DNA of 64,000 nucleotides from Paenibacillus paridis (GTDB lineage: Bacteria; Bacillota; Bacilli; Paenibacillales; Paenibacillaceae), in NCBI RefSeq assembly GCF_006345825.1, contig NZ_VCIX01000092.1:2232001-2296000 (forward strand). Direction: 5' to 3'. Position 1 is the first letter of the stretch, and every line of letters starts with the position of its first letter. The notes beneath the pieces were generated by a model, which was not told the DNA's origin, did not search any database, and saw nothing but the letters and a program-made list of their open reading frames with translations. Both the position numbers and the translations under genes were made by a program. This document shows, in pieces, positions 46,272 to 59,290 of this stretch.

Positions 46272-47264
46272 TTAGAACAATGCGTTGTCAGGTTCAATTT
46301 TTTTAACAACCCAGTTGACGAGAACGACCAGGACAAGACCGAAGAGCGACTGGTAGAAGCCTGCTGCGCTTCCAAGTCCGATATTTGGACTAATCGCGAC
46401 TGCTCGATACACGAACAAATCGATAATATTCGTCGTTGGCAAGAGCAGACTGTTGTCGCGTACGAGATTATAGAACAAGTCGAACTGTCCCTTGAGAATG
46501 CCTCCTAGCGAGAACAGCGTCAGAATAATAATGGTTGGGCGGAGCAATGGCAGCGTAATGTGCATAATTCTCTGCATCAAGGTAGCTCCATCGATATGGG
46601 CTGCCTCGTAGACGCTTTCATCAAATCCCGAAAGAGCTGCGAAGTAGACGACTGTACCGTAGCCAAGTCCTTTCCAAATCGCGAACAAGACGATAATATA
46701 TGGCCAATATTGAGGCTCCTGATAGAAGTTGACCGTATCCACACCAATGCTTGTCAGGAAGGTATTGATGAAACCATGCGTACTAAGCAAGTTGTAGGCT
46801 ATGACACCAACGACTGCGAATGAAATAAAGTAAGGCAGAAACATCGCGGTTTGAACCGATTTCCTAAACTTCTTGCTAGGCAATTCCTTCAATGTGATCG
46901 CTACCACTACCTGTAAGGCTGTACCGAGCAGTAGGATAGCTAGGTTATACAGGAGCGTGTTGCGCGTCAACATCCAAATCGGCGAGCTCCAGAAACCGCC
47001 TTCCGTACCTACCCCAAACAAATACTCGAAATTTTGAAATCCGATAAACTTGCTTCCGAAGATGCCTGCGCCATAATCATAGCGCGTAAAGGCGATGTAT
47101 ACGCCAATCATCGGAAGATATGCGAATAGAATGAAAAAAATAAAAGACGGGATCAGCATAATCCAATAGGTCCGTTGATGAACTAGTGAATGAATAATAC
47201 CTTTCTTTTTTTGTGTTTTCTTCTGCAGCGTTACTTGATGTGTTATGGTTTCCAGTTGTGCCAC
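46272..47264 (-). CDS. Carbohydrate ABC permease, LplB-like
   Basis: 330 residues, six helices. YWIMLIPSFIFFILFAYLPMIGVYIAFTRYD is the LplB N-terminal signature; EAA loop YEAAHIDGATLMQRIMHITLPLLRPTI. It starts at a GTG after AAGGGAAG. First gene of the operon permease, permease, binding protein, kinase, regulator, second binding protein. No ATPase gene is present; a shared ATPase elsewhere is expected. A 16-bp palindrome lies 36 bp upstream. Confidence 0.93.
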   Translation of the reverse strand: MAQLETITHQVTLQKKTQKKKGIIHSLVHQRTYWIMLIPSFIFFILFAYLPMIGVYIAFTRYDYGAGIFGSKFIGFQNFEYLFGVGTEGGFWSSPIWMLTRNTLLYNLAILLLGTALQVVVAITLKELPSKKFRKSVQTAMFLPYFISFAVVGVIAYNLLSTHGFINTFLTSIGVDTVNFYQEPQYWPYIIVLFAIWKGLGYGTVVYFAALSGFDESVYEAAHIDGATLMQRIMHITLPLLRPTIIILTLFSLGGILKGQFDLFYNLVRDNSLLLPTTNIIDLFVYRAVAISPNIGLGSAAGFYQSLFGLVLVVLVNWVVKKIEPDNALF

Positions 47265-47299
47265 CTTCCCTTGCTCCTTTGTCCTTATGTTTCTATAGA

Positions 47300-47315
47300 C
47301 CTATGGTATCATAGG
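47300..47315. promoter_or_regulatory. 16-bp palindrome at the importer promoter
   Basis: CCTATG-GTAT-CATAGG. The leftward strand reads CCTATGATACCATAGG, so a possible -10 (TATGAT) lies within the palindrome. A repressor site is plausible; nothing identifies the protein. Confidence 0.45.
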
Positions 47316-47402
47316 GCTTATTTGGGTTGAATGCCATTTCTCTAGGTACTATTGCTGTTTTTTTGGATGTTTATGATGCCCCTGGACGCCTCTGCTTGAA
47401 CG

Positions 47403-47452
47403 CAAAAAGGGAGCTGTCAGGCAGCAGCTATAACTGCCCGCCTGACAACTCC
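47403..47452 (-). terminator. Terminator of the alginate-lyase-like gene
   Basis: Read leftward, GGAGTTGTCAGGC pairs with GCCTGACAGCTCC (13 bp, one G-U), followed by CTTTTTGC; 15 bp after the stop codon. Confidence 0.85.
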
Positions 47453-47466
47453 TCAACTGATTTATG

Positions 47467-50400
47467 CTACTCTACTGCCAACCAATCGGCAATAATCAAC
47501 CGTGCGACTGCTGCAAGGGTCACGATGTTAATTTCATTTTCTCCAGTAAGATCCGCTTTCTCAATATCAGACCAGCCTGCATCCCCTTGCTTCACGCCAA
47601 AGTATTTGGCAATGATGGAGAGATCGCGTATCGAAATACTTGTTGCCCCGTTCACAAGCGACACAATTGTAGAGTTAAAGGTTTGTAGCGCATGGTTGAG
47701 ATCAGTAACAGCCTGATTAACCTGAGCCTGAGTCGTACTGCCGCTACTCAGCACATTCTTCGCTGCTGCAATGACACTGTTAAATGCCCCTCTGGCAGCC
47801 TGTGGATATTGGCCTACCTTGTTACCTTCAACCGTCTTGCTATAACGATTCTCTGCTGAAGTAATAGCGTTTTGCAACGCTGCTTTATTCACAGGTTCAA
47901 TTGGCGGATACGGAGTGACCGCATTCTGAAACGTTTGAACAGCTGACTGCAATACGCTTATGGCTGCAGTAATAGCAACTTGATTTGCTGCTGCATTCTC
48001 ATTGACCGCTTGCGCAGCTTCAATCGCCGCTTGCAGCGAATTTTTCGCGCTCTGCGGATATTGCCCAGGCTGCGATCCTGCCACTGCTTGTGCATGAAAC
48101 TGAGTTGCGGTTGCGATGAGAGCATTCAATGCTGTTTTATCTACGCCAACTGCGATACCATGGACCGCTTGCTCGACATGGAAAGCTGCCTCATTATCCG
48201 TACCCGCAGATGTAAATTCAGTTATCGATACAGTCGCCGCGCCCGGTTCTGCATTCGCCAGTATTCGGCCTTTCAGCTTGAGTAGTTCACCATCTGACCA
48301 TTCTTCATTATTTGTAAGCAAGAGAAGAATTTCTCCAGTTTCCGGCTTAATGGCGCTGCCGATCAATGACTGCTTAGTACTATTTAGCGCATAGGCCTGT
48401 TCATCGAGCATAACAATATCATCCTCGGAATTGTCCGGCGTGCCATTGTCATCGACAATTGAAGCAAATTCAATCTTAGCTGGGTCATATTTCACAACGG
48501 CTTTTATCGTCTTGTAATCAGATGGGAGCTCCACCGCCTCCAAGCTAACTGACCATTCGATTGTTTGTCCCGCAAAGGCCGAAGTAGGACCGTTTAGTAC
48601 CACTGTGTTTTTCACTTGCAGGCCTTCCATGGCTGCTTGCAGCGAAGCTTGTGCAGCATCCAACTGCTGCTGCGTCAAGCTGTTTGCTAATGCAGACTCT
48701 GCTGCTGCAATCGCTGTTTGAAGCGCAGCAACAGAAACTGCCGTGTATGACTCGCTGCTCGTCGCTTTTGCTGTTCCTACTAAAGTTATTAAAGACTCTT
48801 TATCCAGAACAGCTAGCGTTTCAGTCGTTACAATTAAAGCGATGCGATAATTCGGGTTATCATATCTGCTCGCTCCATATTGATTGGCATTCTGAGCAGC
48901 AGAACGGTTCATATGGAAGGAAAAGATTCCGTCACTCTCCTTCGCGTCGCTAGCCGCTTGGGTCATATCCACGTAATAGAAGCCTAACCCATTGGAATTA
49001 AATCGTGCAAATTCAGCGCCGGTTTCCGGTTTGTTATTATATGTTGTCGTATCTCCCCAATGATCAGCAATGCTGGAGAATAGGATGACCGAGTTCGGGC
49101 CGTATGTTTTATACAGCCTTAAGGTTGCACCTACAATTCTGCTGTTGGCGTCGAGGTGGGACAAATCGAACTTCACCATTCCTTCGCGGCCGCCTCCAAC
49201 AACAAGTTCGGTTTCCTTGAAGGTCATATTGCCGTTGCTTCCGCCTGCACGAACATAAAAGTCATTTACTGGCGATAGGCTATAGCCCTTTCTTGCAGGC
49301 TCTGCTCCAGCTTTAACCTCAGCAAGAGCGTTCAACAGTGAAGTTGTAAAGCTTGCAGCAACCTCACTAGTGAGCACAACACCTCCACTGCTGTAATTCG
49401 GTGCCTTAGTCATTTCCAGCGCTTCTTTATACAGCTCGATCAGATGATTCAGCTTCTTGCCTGCATTTTTCTCTTTCTGATCCACATATGGTTTTGCTGC
49501 TTCTAGAGCCTTAATCATCTCTGGGCGAATAGAGAAATCAACGCCGTCCCCGAATACACCTTTGTACGGATAGGCTGTGTATACAAGCTGCGGATCAAGC
49601 TGCAAGCCGGAGTAAACAGCCCAGCTTAATGCTGCAGTATCAGAAATCGTATAACCCTCCACCCCATTTGTAATCGCCGGCTGATACTTAAGAGTACTGC
49701 TTAGATCAGATGCAGACAGGGCGTCATATTTAATTTTATGGCTTTCATCCGTATTCGACAATTCAATGGAACGCACATTGGCAGGGTATGCCCAGACCAG
49801 CTTTAAAGTGTGTTTTCCAGAAATAGGCTGATTCAAGGGGATCCAGTCACTATTCGTGTACGTATTCCAATTAGTCGAACTAATTGCTCCTGTTCCACCA
49901 ATTTTTGTACCTGCATTCGTCGCCGTTCCATCCAGATAGAAAGAAAGCATATCCGAGTTAGCCGTGACATTGGCTGTACCATTCGTGCTGTAGTTCACTC
50001 TGATTTTCGTATAGGATGGAAGTGTATTTATGACTAGGCTAATCGCTTCCTTCAACTGACCAATGCTTGCTGCTGATGGTGCGCTTTTCGCTAAAGCTTG
50101 CGCTGTAACCAGCTGATCATATACTTCTTTGTGTTCCAAATATAAATCAACAAGTCTTTCTTCGGTACCTGATTGCTTGATCAGATTGTCAATATAGCTG
50201 CTGCTGTCAAGCACTTCAACCTTAAGCGATTTGACCGTATAATTACCGCTGTCATCCTTAGCCGTAATGACCAGCGTATAGAGGCCTGGTGTCACTCCTG
50301 ATGGATCAATGGTCGCTACCCCGCCATTTTTACCATCAAAGTTGGTTTCTACAAAATTGATGCCGTCATGAAAGAGATCAACATGGACCGAATCTCCGTC

Positions 50401-53220
50401 CTGAACGGCAACATGGACATTTACAGCTTCTCCATTCGCCATAAGGGTCACGGCATTAAGCGTCATATTGGCTTCGGAGGTTAAACTAATGGACGGAGGC
50501 AGATTCCCCGGATCCAGCTCATAGCTATCAAGCAGCACTTCAGCATCCGCCGATGGCGATTCAATCGCTAAGAAAACACTTCTCAGATTAGTTGGATAAT
50601 CGAGTACATTGACATATTGCTGAGCAATATTAAAGCTGACCTTCGCCCATTCTCCATGCGTATTCGGAACCGTCATGGTTGCAAACGGCACTGATACAGA
50701 GGTTCTTTGCAAAAGAAGCTTTGAGACTGCATCAGACTTAACCATAAAGGCCACATAGCTGTCCTTCGTTCTGTCGGTCTGCAGCGCTCCCTTGCTCAAA
50801 TACAGCACGGAGCCATGGGAAACCTTGACGTATACGTGCTCACCTTCAGTACCAAGCGTGAAATCACCTCTCATAGGGATCGCCTGATCTTCGATTTGAA
50901 TCGCTTTGTTTCCCGTTTCAACCGCTACGAGGCGGTCACGCTCTACGTTTTTGTACGTTTTTAATACAATCGGCGACGTACCTTCGTATTTCAAGGTAAT
51001 ATCTTGAATTCCGGTAATTTTGCCAATGTCTTCAGTTGGAATTTCCGCCGTCACTTTCAGGAAAGAGCCCTGTGTGTGAAGCAAGCTGTAAGTGGCGATT
51101 TTGTTTACACCGCTGTACATGCTGATTTTCCCAGTCGCATCTGTTGTCTTGACATTGAACTCCGCATTGTTGTTACCGCTATCAAAATTCATCCGATTAA
51201 ATGAAATCGATGCGCCGTTAGTCATCTCAACGCCTTCTTGCGTTACACTTGCTCCATTAGCCAATACATCCGCTCTAGCTGCCTCGTTCTCGACACCTGC
51301 GAAATGGTTGGACAGAGCGAACCAGTCGAACGCAATTTGGTAGCTAAGCGCATTCGCACTACCGTAGTATTTGAAAGCGATTAAGTGCTTGCCTTGCGAC
51401 AGCGGCTCGCTTAGCTTACCGGATATGGTTGCGTAATTCGTCCACCAGCCTGTGTTCGGTGCCTGTAAAGTAGCTAGCAATTTACCCGCCTTTACATTGT
51501 CAAGCGTCACCTTAGTACGGTCTATTCCTGCGACGTTATCAAGCAAAACGACATCAATCTTGGTGCCGACGCTCGAGTTGCTGGCCGTACGCATCGTGAT
51601 TGTATTGAAGCTTTCTTCCACATCCAGATCGTACCATGTGAAATTATCCGCATAACGAACATCGTAAAGTACCGAACGCATGCCATCCACATCCTGGTAT
51701 GTATTCGTGCTGATACTAGAGCTTCTACCAAGGAAATCATACGCTTGTTGTCTGTCATAGGCAGCTTTCGTTTCGGCATAGGTTGGCTGCTCAAGCGGTT
51801 GTGGAGCGCCCTTCACTACACCAGTAGCAAGATCTGCAGTACCGTACATCAACACATACCCCGTTGATGCTCCCAAACCGCCTGATTTGGTAATCAGCTC
51901 ATTCAAAAATTTAATTTTGTCTTCCGTTCCGTTTAGCTTCGTCTCTTTATGATGAAGGTAGTAGCCATAAACATATTCACCCGCTGTATTCAGACCACGG
52001 CCATTATCGCTTACTGTAGTAAAATAATTGGTGTCTAAGGCTTCGCCTATCACACCCGAATTCGTATTGGCCCTCGTAAACGGAACCTCGTATCCCAAGT
52101 CATATTCGGCTAAATAGTTGGCCCCAGCCAATATGCGGTCATCAAGAAATTCAAATAAATCTTTACCTCCAGCTTGGTCCGTTACTTCGCCAAATGTCGC
52201 CGATGCGGGATCTGAATCAACCTTTGTACCCTGTACCTTCGTCATGAACGCGATCTGAGCCAATAAATCCACGTTAATGGAAGCATGACCGATATCCCTG
52301 CCTATTTCAATAAGCTGTACATGGGGCTCGACAGGCTCTCCTGTTTTCTCGTCCACGGTCATAAATCTGATTTGGTTAAAAATATCCCCTGACTTGCCTC
52401 TGAATTCAGCGGTTTTGTTCGTAGTTGCCCATTCTACCGCTTCCTTGTACCAATCCATATTGTCAGAGAAAATAGCAGCCATCATGAATGCCGACGTATT
52501 AATGCCATGCTGATTCATCCATCGGCTATTGCTCCGGTAGAAAGAGCCTTCATTAAAAGCCATCAAGAAATTATCGATGAAACGGGTGGTATCCTGATCC
52601 GTCCAATTCCAGACGCTTTCTTCATCCGAATTCGTATAACGGAGCAGTTCAGCTGCTCGTACCATATTTTGCATCGCATCGCCCATACTGATATGTGAAT
52701 CATAGAACCCGACCGGGTTTGTGGGGTCGATTTGCGACCATAGACGAATAACCTCCATCGCTTTAGCTCTGTATCTTTCGTCGCCTGTTGCCGTCCACAT
52801 GACCGCATGGCTAAATGCCGCGGCGGCATCAACTTTGGCTTCCTTCGCTTTGGCATCGTTATCAATTTTTGTGTAGGCAGGTTGTGTAGGATCAACTTTA
52901 CTCTTGTTGCGCACATCATAATCAAGCGAAGCACTAGGCGTTCTCCGGAAATTATCAAAAGCGCTCAACCACGGTTCTGCGCCGATAGCAATCTTCTCTT
53001 GCATCAGCTCAAGCGAATCAGCGTTCAAGCCTGCAGATGGATGAACGATTCCACTTGCACTCGTCGTTCTGATAATATCTGGTTGTGTCTTGATAACTGA
53101 TGCTGTCGCTTGTGACTGATCTTTTGCTGCCGCGGCCGGCAGCGTCAATGATGTGATGAGCATGACAGCTGCTGTTACAACCGCTACAAATCTAGTAAAC
53201 TTTACTTTTTTTAACAACAT
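47467..53220 (-). CDS. Giant secreted alginate-lyase-like enzyme with CBMs, cohesin-like and degenerate dockerin-like domains
   Basis: 1917 residues. Signal peptide 1-32. ~75-460: alginate_lyase (PF05426)-type helical barrel, with AAFSHAVMWTATGDERYRAKAMEVIRLW, GFYDSHISMGDAMQNMVRAAELL and SRWMNQHGINTSAFMMAA. ~505-635: CBM6-like domain (NTGWWTNYATISGKLSEP ... FDWFAL). ~780-1030: further beta domains. ~1315-1460: CBM96/DNRLRE-type domain (NDFYVRAGGSNGNM, WGDTTTYNNKP). ~1470-1535 and ~1690-1850: three FIVAR-like helical repeats. ~1540-1690: cohesin-like domain (AVVKYDPAKIEFASIV). ~1855-1917: dockerin-like domain (SISIRDLSIIAKYFG, INIVTLAAVARLI) with poor Ca-loops. The start has GGGAGGT upstream. 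It follows the SLH-cohesin gene by 72 bp, so both are probably made together. The substrate is an acidic polysaccharide, not proven alginate. Confidence 0.85.
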   Translation of the reverse strand: MLLKKVKFTRFVAVVTAAVMLITSLTLPAAAAKDQSQATASVIKTQPDIIRTTSASGIVHPSAGLNADSLELMQEKIAIGAEPWLSAFDNFRRTPSASLDYDVRNKSKVDPTQPAYTKIDNDAKAKEAKVDAAAAFSHAVMWTATGDERYRAKAMEVIRLWSQIDPTNPVGFYDSHISMGDAMQNMVRAAELLRYTNSDEESVWNWTDQDTTRFIDNFLMAFNEGSFYRSNSRWMNQHGINTSAFMMAAIFSDNMDWYKEAVEWATTNKTAEFRGKSGDIFNQIRFMTVDEKTGEPVEPHVQLIEIGRDIGHASINVDLLAQIAFMTKVQGTKVDSDPASATFGEVTDQAGGKDLFEFLDDRILAGANYLAEYDLGYEVPFTRANTNSGVIGEALDTNYFTTVSDNGRGLNTAGEYVYGYYLHHKETKLNGTEDKIKFLNELITKSGGLGASTGYVLMYGTADLATGVVKGAPQPLEQPTYAETKAAYDRQQAYDFLGRSSSISTNTYQDVDGMRSVLYDVRYADNFTWYDLDVEESFNTITMRTASNSSVGTKIDVVLLDNVAGIDRTKVTLDNVKAGKLLATLQAPNTGWWTNYATISGKLSEPLSQGKHLIAFKYYGSANALSYQIAFDWFALSNHFAGVENEAARADVLANGASVTQEGVEMTNGASISFNRMNFDSGNNNAEFNVKTTDATGKISMYSGVNKIATYSLLHTQGSFLKVTAEIPTEDIGKITGIQDITLKYEGTSPIVLKTYKNVERDRLVAVETGNKAIQIEDQAIPMRGDFTLGTEGEHVYVKVSHGSVLYLSKGALQTDRTKDSYVAFMVKSDAVSKLLLQRTSVSVPFATMTVPNTHGEWAKVSFNIAQQYVNVLDYPTNLRSVFLAIESPSADAEVLLDSYELDPGNLPPSISLTSEANMTLNAVTLMANGEAVNVHVAVQDGDSVHVDLFHDGINFVETNFDGKNGGVATIDPSGVTPGLYTLVITAKDDSGNYTVKSLKVEVLDSSSYIDNLIKQSGTEERLVDLYLEHKEVYDQLVTAQALAKSAPSAASIGQLKEAISLVINTLPSYTKIRVNYSTNGTANVTANSDMLSFYLDGTATNAGTKIGGTGAISSTNWNTYTNSDWIPLNQPISGKHTLKLVWAYPANVRSIELSNTDESHKIKYDALSASDLSSTLKYQPAITNGVEGYTISDTAALSWAVYSGLQLDPQLVYTAYPYKGVFGDGVDFSIRPEMIKALEAAKPYVDQKEKNAGKKLNHLIELYKEALEMTKAPNYSSGGVVLTSEVAASFTTSLLNALAEVKAGAEPARKGYSLSPVNDFYVRAGGSNGNMTFKETELVVGGGREGMVKFDLSHLDANSRIVGATLRLYKTYGPNSVILFSSIADHWGDTTTYNNKPETGAEFARFNSNGLGFYYVDMTQAASDAKESDGIFSFHMNRSAAQNANQYGASRYDNPNYRIALIVTTETLAVLDKESLITLVGTAKATSSESYTAVSVAALQTAIAAAESALANSLTQQQLDAAQASLQAAMEGLQVKNTVVLNGPTSAFAGQTIEWSVSLEAVELPSDYKTIKAVVKYDPAKIEFASIVDDNGTPDNSEDDIVMLDEQAYALNSTKQSLIGSAIKPETGEILLLLTNNEEWSDGELLKLKGRILANAEPGAATVSITEFTSAGTDNEAAFHVEQAVHGIAVGVDKTALNALIATATQFHAQAVAGSQPGQYPQSAKNSLQAAIEAAQAVNENAAANQVAITAAISVLQSAVQTFQNAVTPYPPIEPVNKAALQNAITSAENRYSKTVEGNKVGQYPQAARGAFNSVIAAAKNVLSSGSTTQAQVNQAVTDLNHALQTFNSTIVSLVNGATSISIRDLSIIAKYFGVKQGDAGWSDIEKADLTGENEINIVTLAAVARLIIADWLAVE

Positions 53221-53292
53221 GCTTGTACCTCCCTATTAGTCATGAATCTTACTATAATTGCTCATTTCGATGCTTCAATTTAAAACACGTTG

Positions 53293-54309
53293 CTATTGCG
53301 CCATTTTGTTAAGTACATTCATTAGTACCGTGACAGCTTCGGCTCTCGTTAGCTGATCATTTGGTGCAAAGCGATTGTCCCCTTTCCCTTTAATAATTCC
53401 TGCATCTACAGCGCTCTTAACATAAAGCTTAGCCCATGCAGCAATCTCGCTTTCATCAGCGAAGCCCGTCTCTCCCCCTTCACTCGAATACAGAGTTGCT
53501 GCCCTTACGACCATTGCCGCCATTTCTGCTCGGCTGATAGTACGATTGGCACGAAACGTATTGTCGTTGTATCCACTGACCGCTTTGGCTGCAACAGCAG
53601 AAGAAATATAAGGCTTAGCCCATTCGGGTATTTGTGCAGTGTCCGCGAAAACCAGCTCTGAACCTTCAGGAAGTTTAAGCGCTCGGGTGAGCATGGCAGC
53701 AAACTCAGCTCTCGTCACTTGTTGATTCGGCATGAATTGGTTATTTTTGTATCCGCTTACAAAACCAAGCTCCGCAGCAGCTTTGATATTTTTCTCGGCC
53801 CAATGTCCGGATATGTCAGTAAACAAAATCGCTCCCGCTCCACCATCTACTTTGACATTTTGGTTAATTTTAGGAAGGGTTGATTGCAGTTTAGAATCTA
53901 CAAGTGTAGCCTTGTTTAGTGTGAATTTTGCTTCACCGCCCCCAATTCGTTCAAATACTAAATCGGCGATAGAAAAACTGCCTGTATTGCCCTCGACTGG
54001 GCCTGTTTTGGTATGGGCGAATGCAATTGAATTGCCTTTAATAACAGCTGGAATGGTGAAACCCATCATCGTACTTGAGGATTTCTTCAACTTCATTCGA
54101 AGCGGATCGAAGGTCAGTGTCAGGTCAAATGCATATAAATCATTGAAATTGGTCCCTGAGATGTTGATTTGAACCTCACCTTTCACTTCATTCGCCGATA
54201 ACTGCAATTCAGGGGAAGCTGGCGCTGGCGCTGCCATTGCCGTTGTTGGTACAAGCAGTATTGTACATAGACAAACAATCATTAACCAAGATAAATTTAC
54301 TTGCTTCAA
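53293..54309 (-). CDS. Surface anchor: cohesin domain plus three SLH domains
   Basis: 338 residues from a TTG at 54307-54309, which has AGGATGG upstream; an ATG 12 bp earlier would place the ribosome binding site too close. Signal peptide to about AMAAPAPA. Residues ~33-150: cohesin-type domain (VQINISGTNFNDLYAFDLTLTFDPLRMKL ... GSFSIADLVFERI). Residues ~160-335: three SLH repeats (FTDISGHWAEKNIKAAAELGFVSGY, FADTAQIPEWAKPYISSAVAAKAVSGY, FADESEIAAWAKLYVKSAVDAGIIKG), which bind pyruvylated wall polymer. This is the layout of the clostridial cellulosome anchors (SLH plus one cohesin). The next gene in the operon carries a dockerin-like domain. Function as its surface anchor is a strong inference. 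Confidence 0.85.
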   Translation of the reverse strand: MKQVNLSWLMIVCLCTILLVPTTAMAAPAPASPELQLSANEVKGEVQINISGTNFNDLYAFDLTLTFDPLRMKLKKSSSTMMGFTIPAVIKGNSIAFAHTKTGPVEGNTGSFSIADLVFERIGGGEAKFTLNKATLVDSKLQSTLPKINQNVKVDGGAGAILFTDISGHWAEKNIKAAAELGFVSGYKNNQFMPNQQVTRAEFAAMLTRALKLPEGSELVFADTAQIPEWAKPYISSAVAAKAVSGYNDNTFRANRTISRAEMAAMVVRAATLYSSEGGETGFADESEIAAWAKLYVKSAVDAGIIKGKGDNRFAPNDQLTRAEAVTVLMNVLNKMAQ

Positions 54310-54321
54310 AATCCCTACCAT

Positions 54322-55096
54322 CCTTTCATACTAATATTAGAATGCGCTTACAACTTCGTGCCATCACAGCTCCCTTGGTCGTTCATTGCATGCTTCCATA
54401 CAATAAAGCAACTCTAGCACAGTTAGCTTTTTTATTGAGTGATATAATTTTGTGAAATAGTGCCATTATTTCTGATTTGCATGCAATCACAAAAGTTTTT
54501 CTTCTGTAATTGGATAATTTTAGTTAAAAAATAAACAATATACAGAACCTTACATTCTAGCGCTGCTGACCATAGAACACCATGTAATAATCACATAGTA
54601 TCTCAAGCCCATATGCTCCCCTTAACACTATCCGCGTTGGGTAACTTGCATTTCAAATTTCTCAAAATCAACCTTCATCTTGACCGTGATCGGCAGGCAG
54701 CTGAATTACTCACCCCAAAAGTCGTTGTCCTCCATACAGACCATCGAATGTGCTCATGGCTCAGTGAATGGAAGGCGAAATCCCATTGGGCAGTACTTGA
54801 AAATCTACTATTTTAATCTGCTATCATCTTCATTCCTGACAAAAAAAACAAGACCTGCCTCTATTTCGAGATAGCTGGTCTTGTGTATATTCCATCTGAC
54901 TGACTTTCCAAAGCTTGAAAGCTTCATCTGCAGTAGCCACAAAGAATCCCTCCCCTTTGTAGCAAATTGGTATAAATCCGGAATTTCTGTTATCAAAATG
55001 GATAGATCGGACTTGGGAATCCTGCATTTATGAACCGATGCTTGTCTCTCATGATCCACCAACTCCCAATGAAATACTCAATAAAAAAAATCGCGC
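54322..55096. other. Intergenic region upstream of the anchor gene
   Basis: About 775 bp. It holds the beta-galactosidase terminator at 54841-54883 and short frames that cross that terminator, so they are not credited. The promoter of the anchor/lyase operon must lie near 54330-54460; TATTGT and other AT-rich hexamers are there but no confident match. Confidence 0.5.
54841..54883 (-). terminator. Terminator of the beta-galactosidase gene
   Basis: Read leftward, CAAGACC pairs with GGTCTTG and is followed by eight T. It lies about 210 bp after the stop codon, leaving a long 3' untranslated stretch. Confidence 0.8.
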
Positions 55097-58276
<3,180 letters not shown>

Positions 58277-58365
58277 TTATATAAATTATTATTTCATATA
58301 AGACATATAAGACTCTTAAGGTAGAGTCATATATAATACAAAACAGACATTAGGTGGTGTGTTCA

Positions 58366-59205
58366 TTGCAGTGCTTACCTTTGAGGAGCAACGTTTCTCT
58401 TAGCCTTGCAGACGGCTTGCCCATTCGAGTCTACACGGTTGGAATGGATCGGCAAATTTCCATAACACGTCTAGAGGGCTTCTCTGCTCCACAAGTTCTT
58501 ATCACATTCAGTGGAACAGGCAAGTTCCGCCAGCTTGGCCAGTCTTGGAAGATTCTTGAGCCTGGCTCACTCCTCTTTATTCCGGCCAACCTGCCAAATG
58601 AATATATGCCAATTGGCGAGGAGAACTGGCATGTCGGATATGCCACATACTTGGAGAATGAAGGCGGAGTCCTATCAAGCTGGGGATTCAAAGGACAATC
58701 ATTTGTCGGTAAGCTAAACAATCTAACTCCTTTTTATTCTTTAATAGATAGAATCTGGCGTCACTCCGGTCCTGCATACGATCCTTGGGCAGCAATAGAG
58801 GGGTTATTTTCGTTATGTATTGAAATTCTCAAACAAATGCACAGTAATAATCCTAACCCTTTGCCTGTTCCGATATCATCCCGCACCTTGAAGGACAATA
58901 TTGTGGACAATGCCCTTCGTTTTATCCATGACCATTTGAATCGCAACATTAGCGTCACCGAACTGGCTTCTCGGGCAGGTTATTCTCCTAAACAGCTGAC
59001 CCGTCTGTTCAAACAACAAACCGGTCAAACTCCGCTGCAATATTTGCAGGCACTTCGTCTGCAAACCGCGCATCTCATGCTGATTGACAATCCGGGTATG
59101 ACGGTCCGTCATGCAGCTGCTGCGGCAGGTATGGAGTGTGTGTATTTCAACCGATTATATAGGCGTACATTTGGATGTACGCCTACGGAGTCCAGACGTT
59201 TATAA
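58366..59205 (+). CDS. AraC-family regulator
   Basis: About 279 residues from a TTG at 58366, with AGGTGGTG 6 nt upstream; GTG codons at 58354-58357 lie within that site. N-terminal AraC-type sensor (SGTGKFRQLGQSWKILEPGSLLFIPANLPNEY), C-terminal helix-turn-helices (ISVTELASRAGYSPKQLTRLFKQQTGQTPLQYLQALRLQ, AAAAGMECVYFNRLYRRTFGCTP). Divergent from lacZ and next to the GH95-type gene, both with the shared promoter element, so it is a likely activator of one or both. Its last codons contain an 11-bp inverted repeat. Confidence 0.9.
   Translation: MQCLPLRSNVSLSLADGLPIRVYTVGMDRQISITRLEGFSAPQVLITFSGTGKFRQLGQSWKILEPGSLLFIPANLPNEYMPIGEENWHVGYATYLENEGGVLSSWGFKGQSFVGKLNNLTPFYSLIDRIWRHSGPAYDPWAAIEGLFSLCIEILKQMHSNNPNPLPVPISSRTLKDNIVDNALRFIHDHLNRNISVTELASRAGYSPKQLTRLFKQQTGQTPLQYLQALRLQTAHLMLIDNPGMTVRHAAAAAGMECVYFNRLYRRTFGCTPTESRRL
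59160..59185. repeat. 11-bp inverted repeat inside the end of an AraC gene
   Basis: TAGGCGTACAT-TTGG-ATGTACGCCTA, a perfect palindromic hairpin within coding sequence, 20 bp before the stop. Possibly an mRNA 3' structure; no T-run follows. Confidence 0.5.
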
Positions 59206-59290
59206 TTAGGTTTGGAACTTTTTTCTTAATTCTGTAGGAGAAAACTGTCTTCTTGTTAAATACATCGCAAAAGTACGATCGTTCTTCATA

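Noticed and set aside
47980-48394. Rightward frames of 90-100 codons inside the giant lyase gene
   Set aside because: They are opposite-strand shadows of repetitive Ala-rich coding sequence; no start signals.
54808-55062. Leftward frames of 65-84 codons downstream of lacZ
   Set aside because: They run through the perfect terminator at 54841-54883 and have no ribosome binding site.
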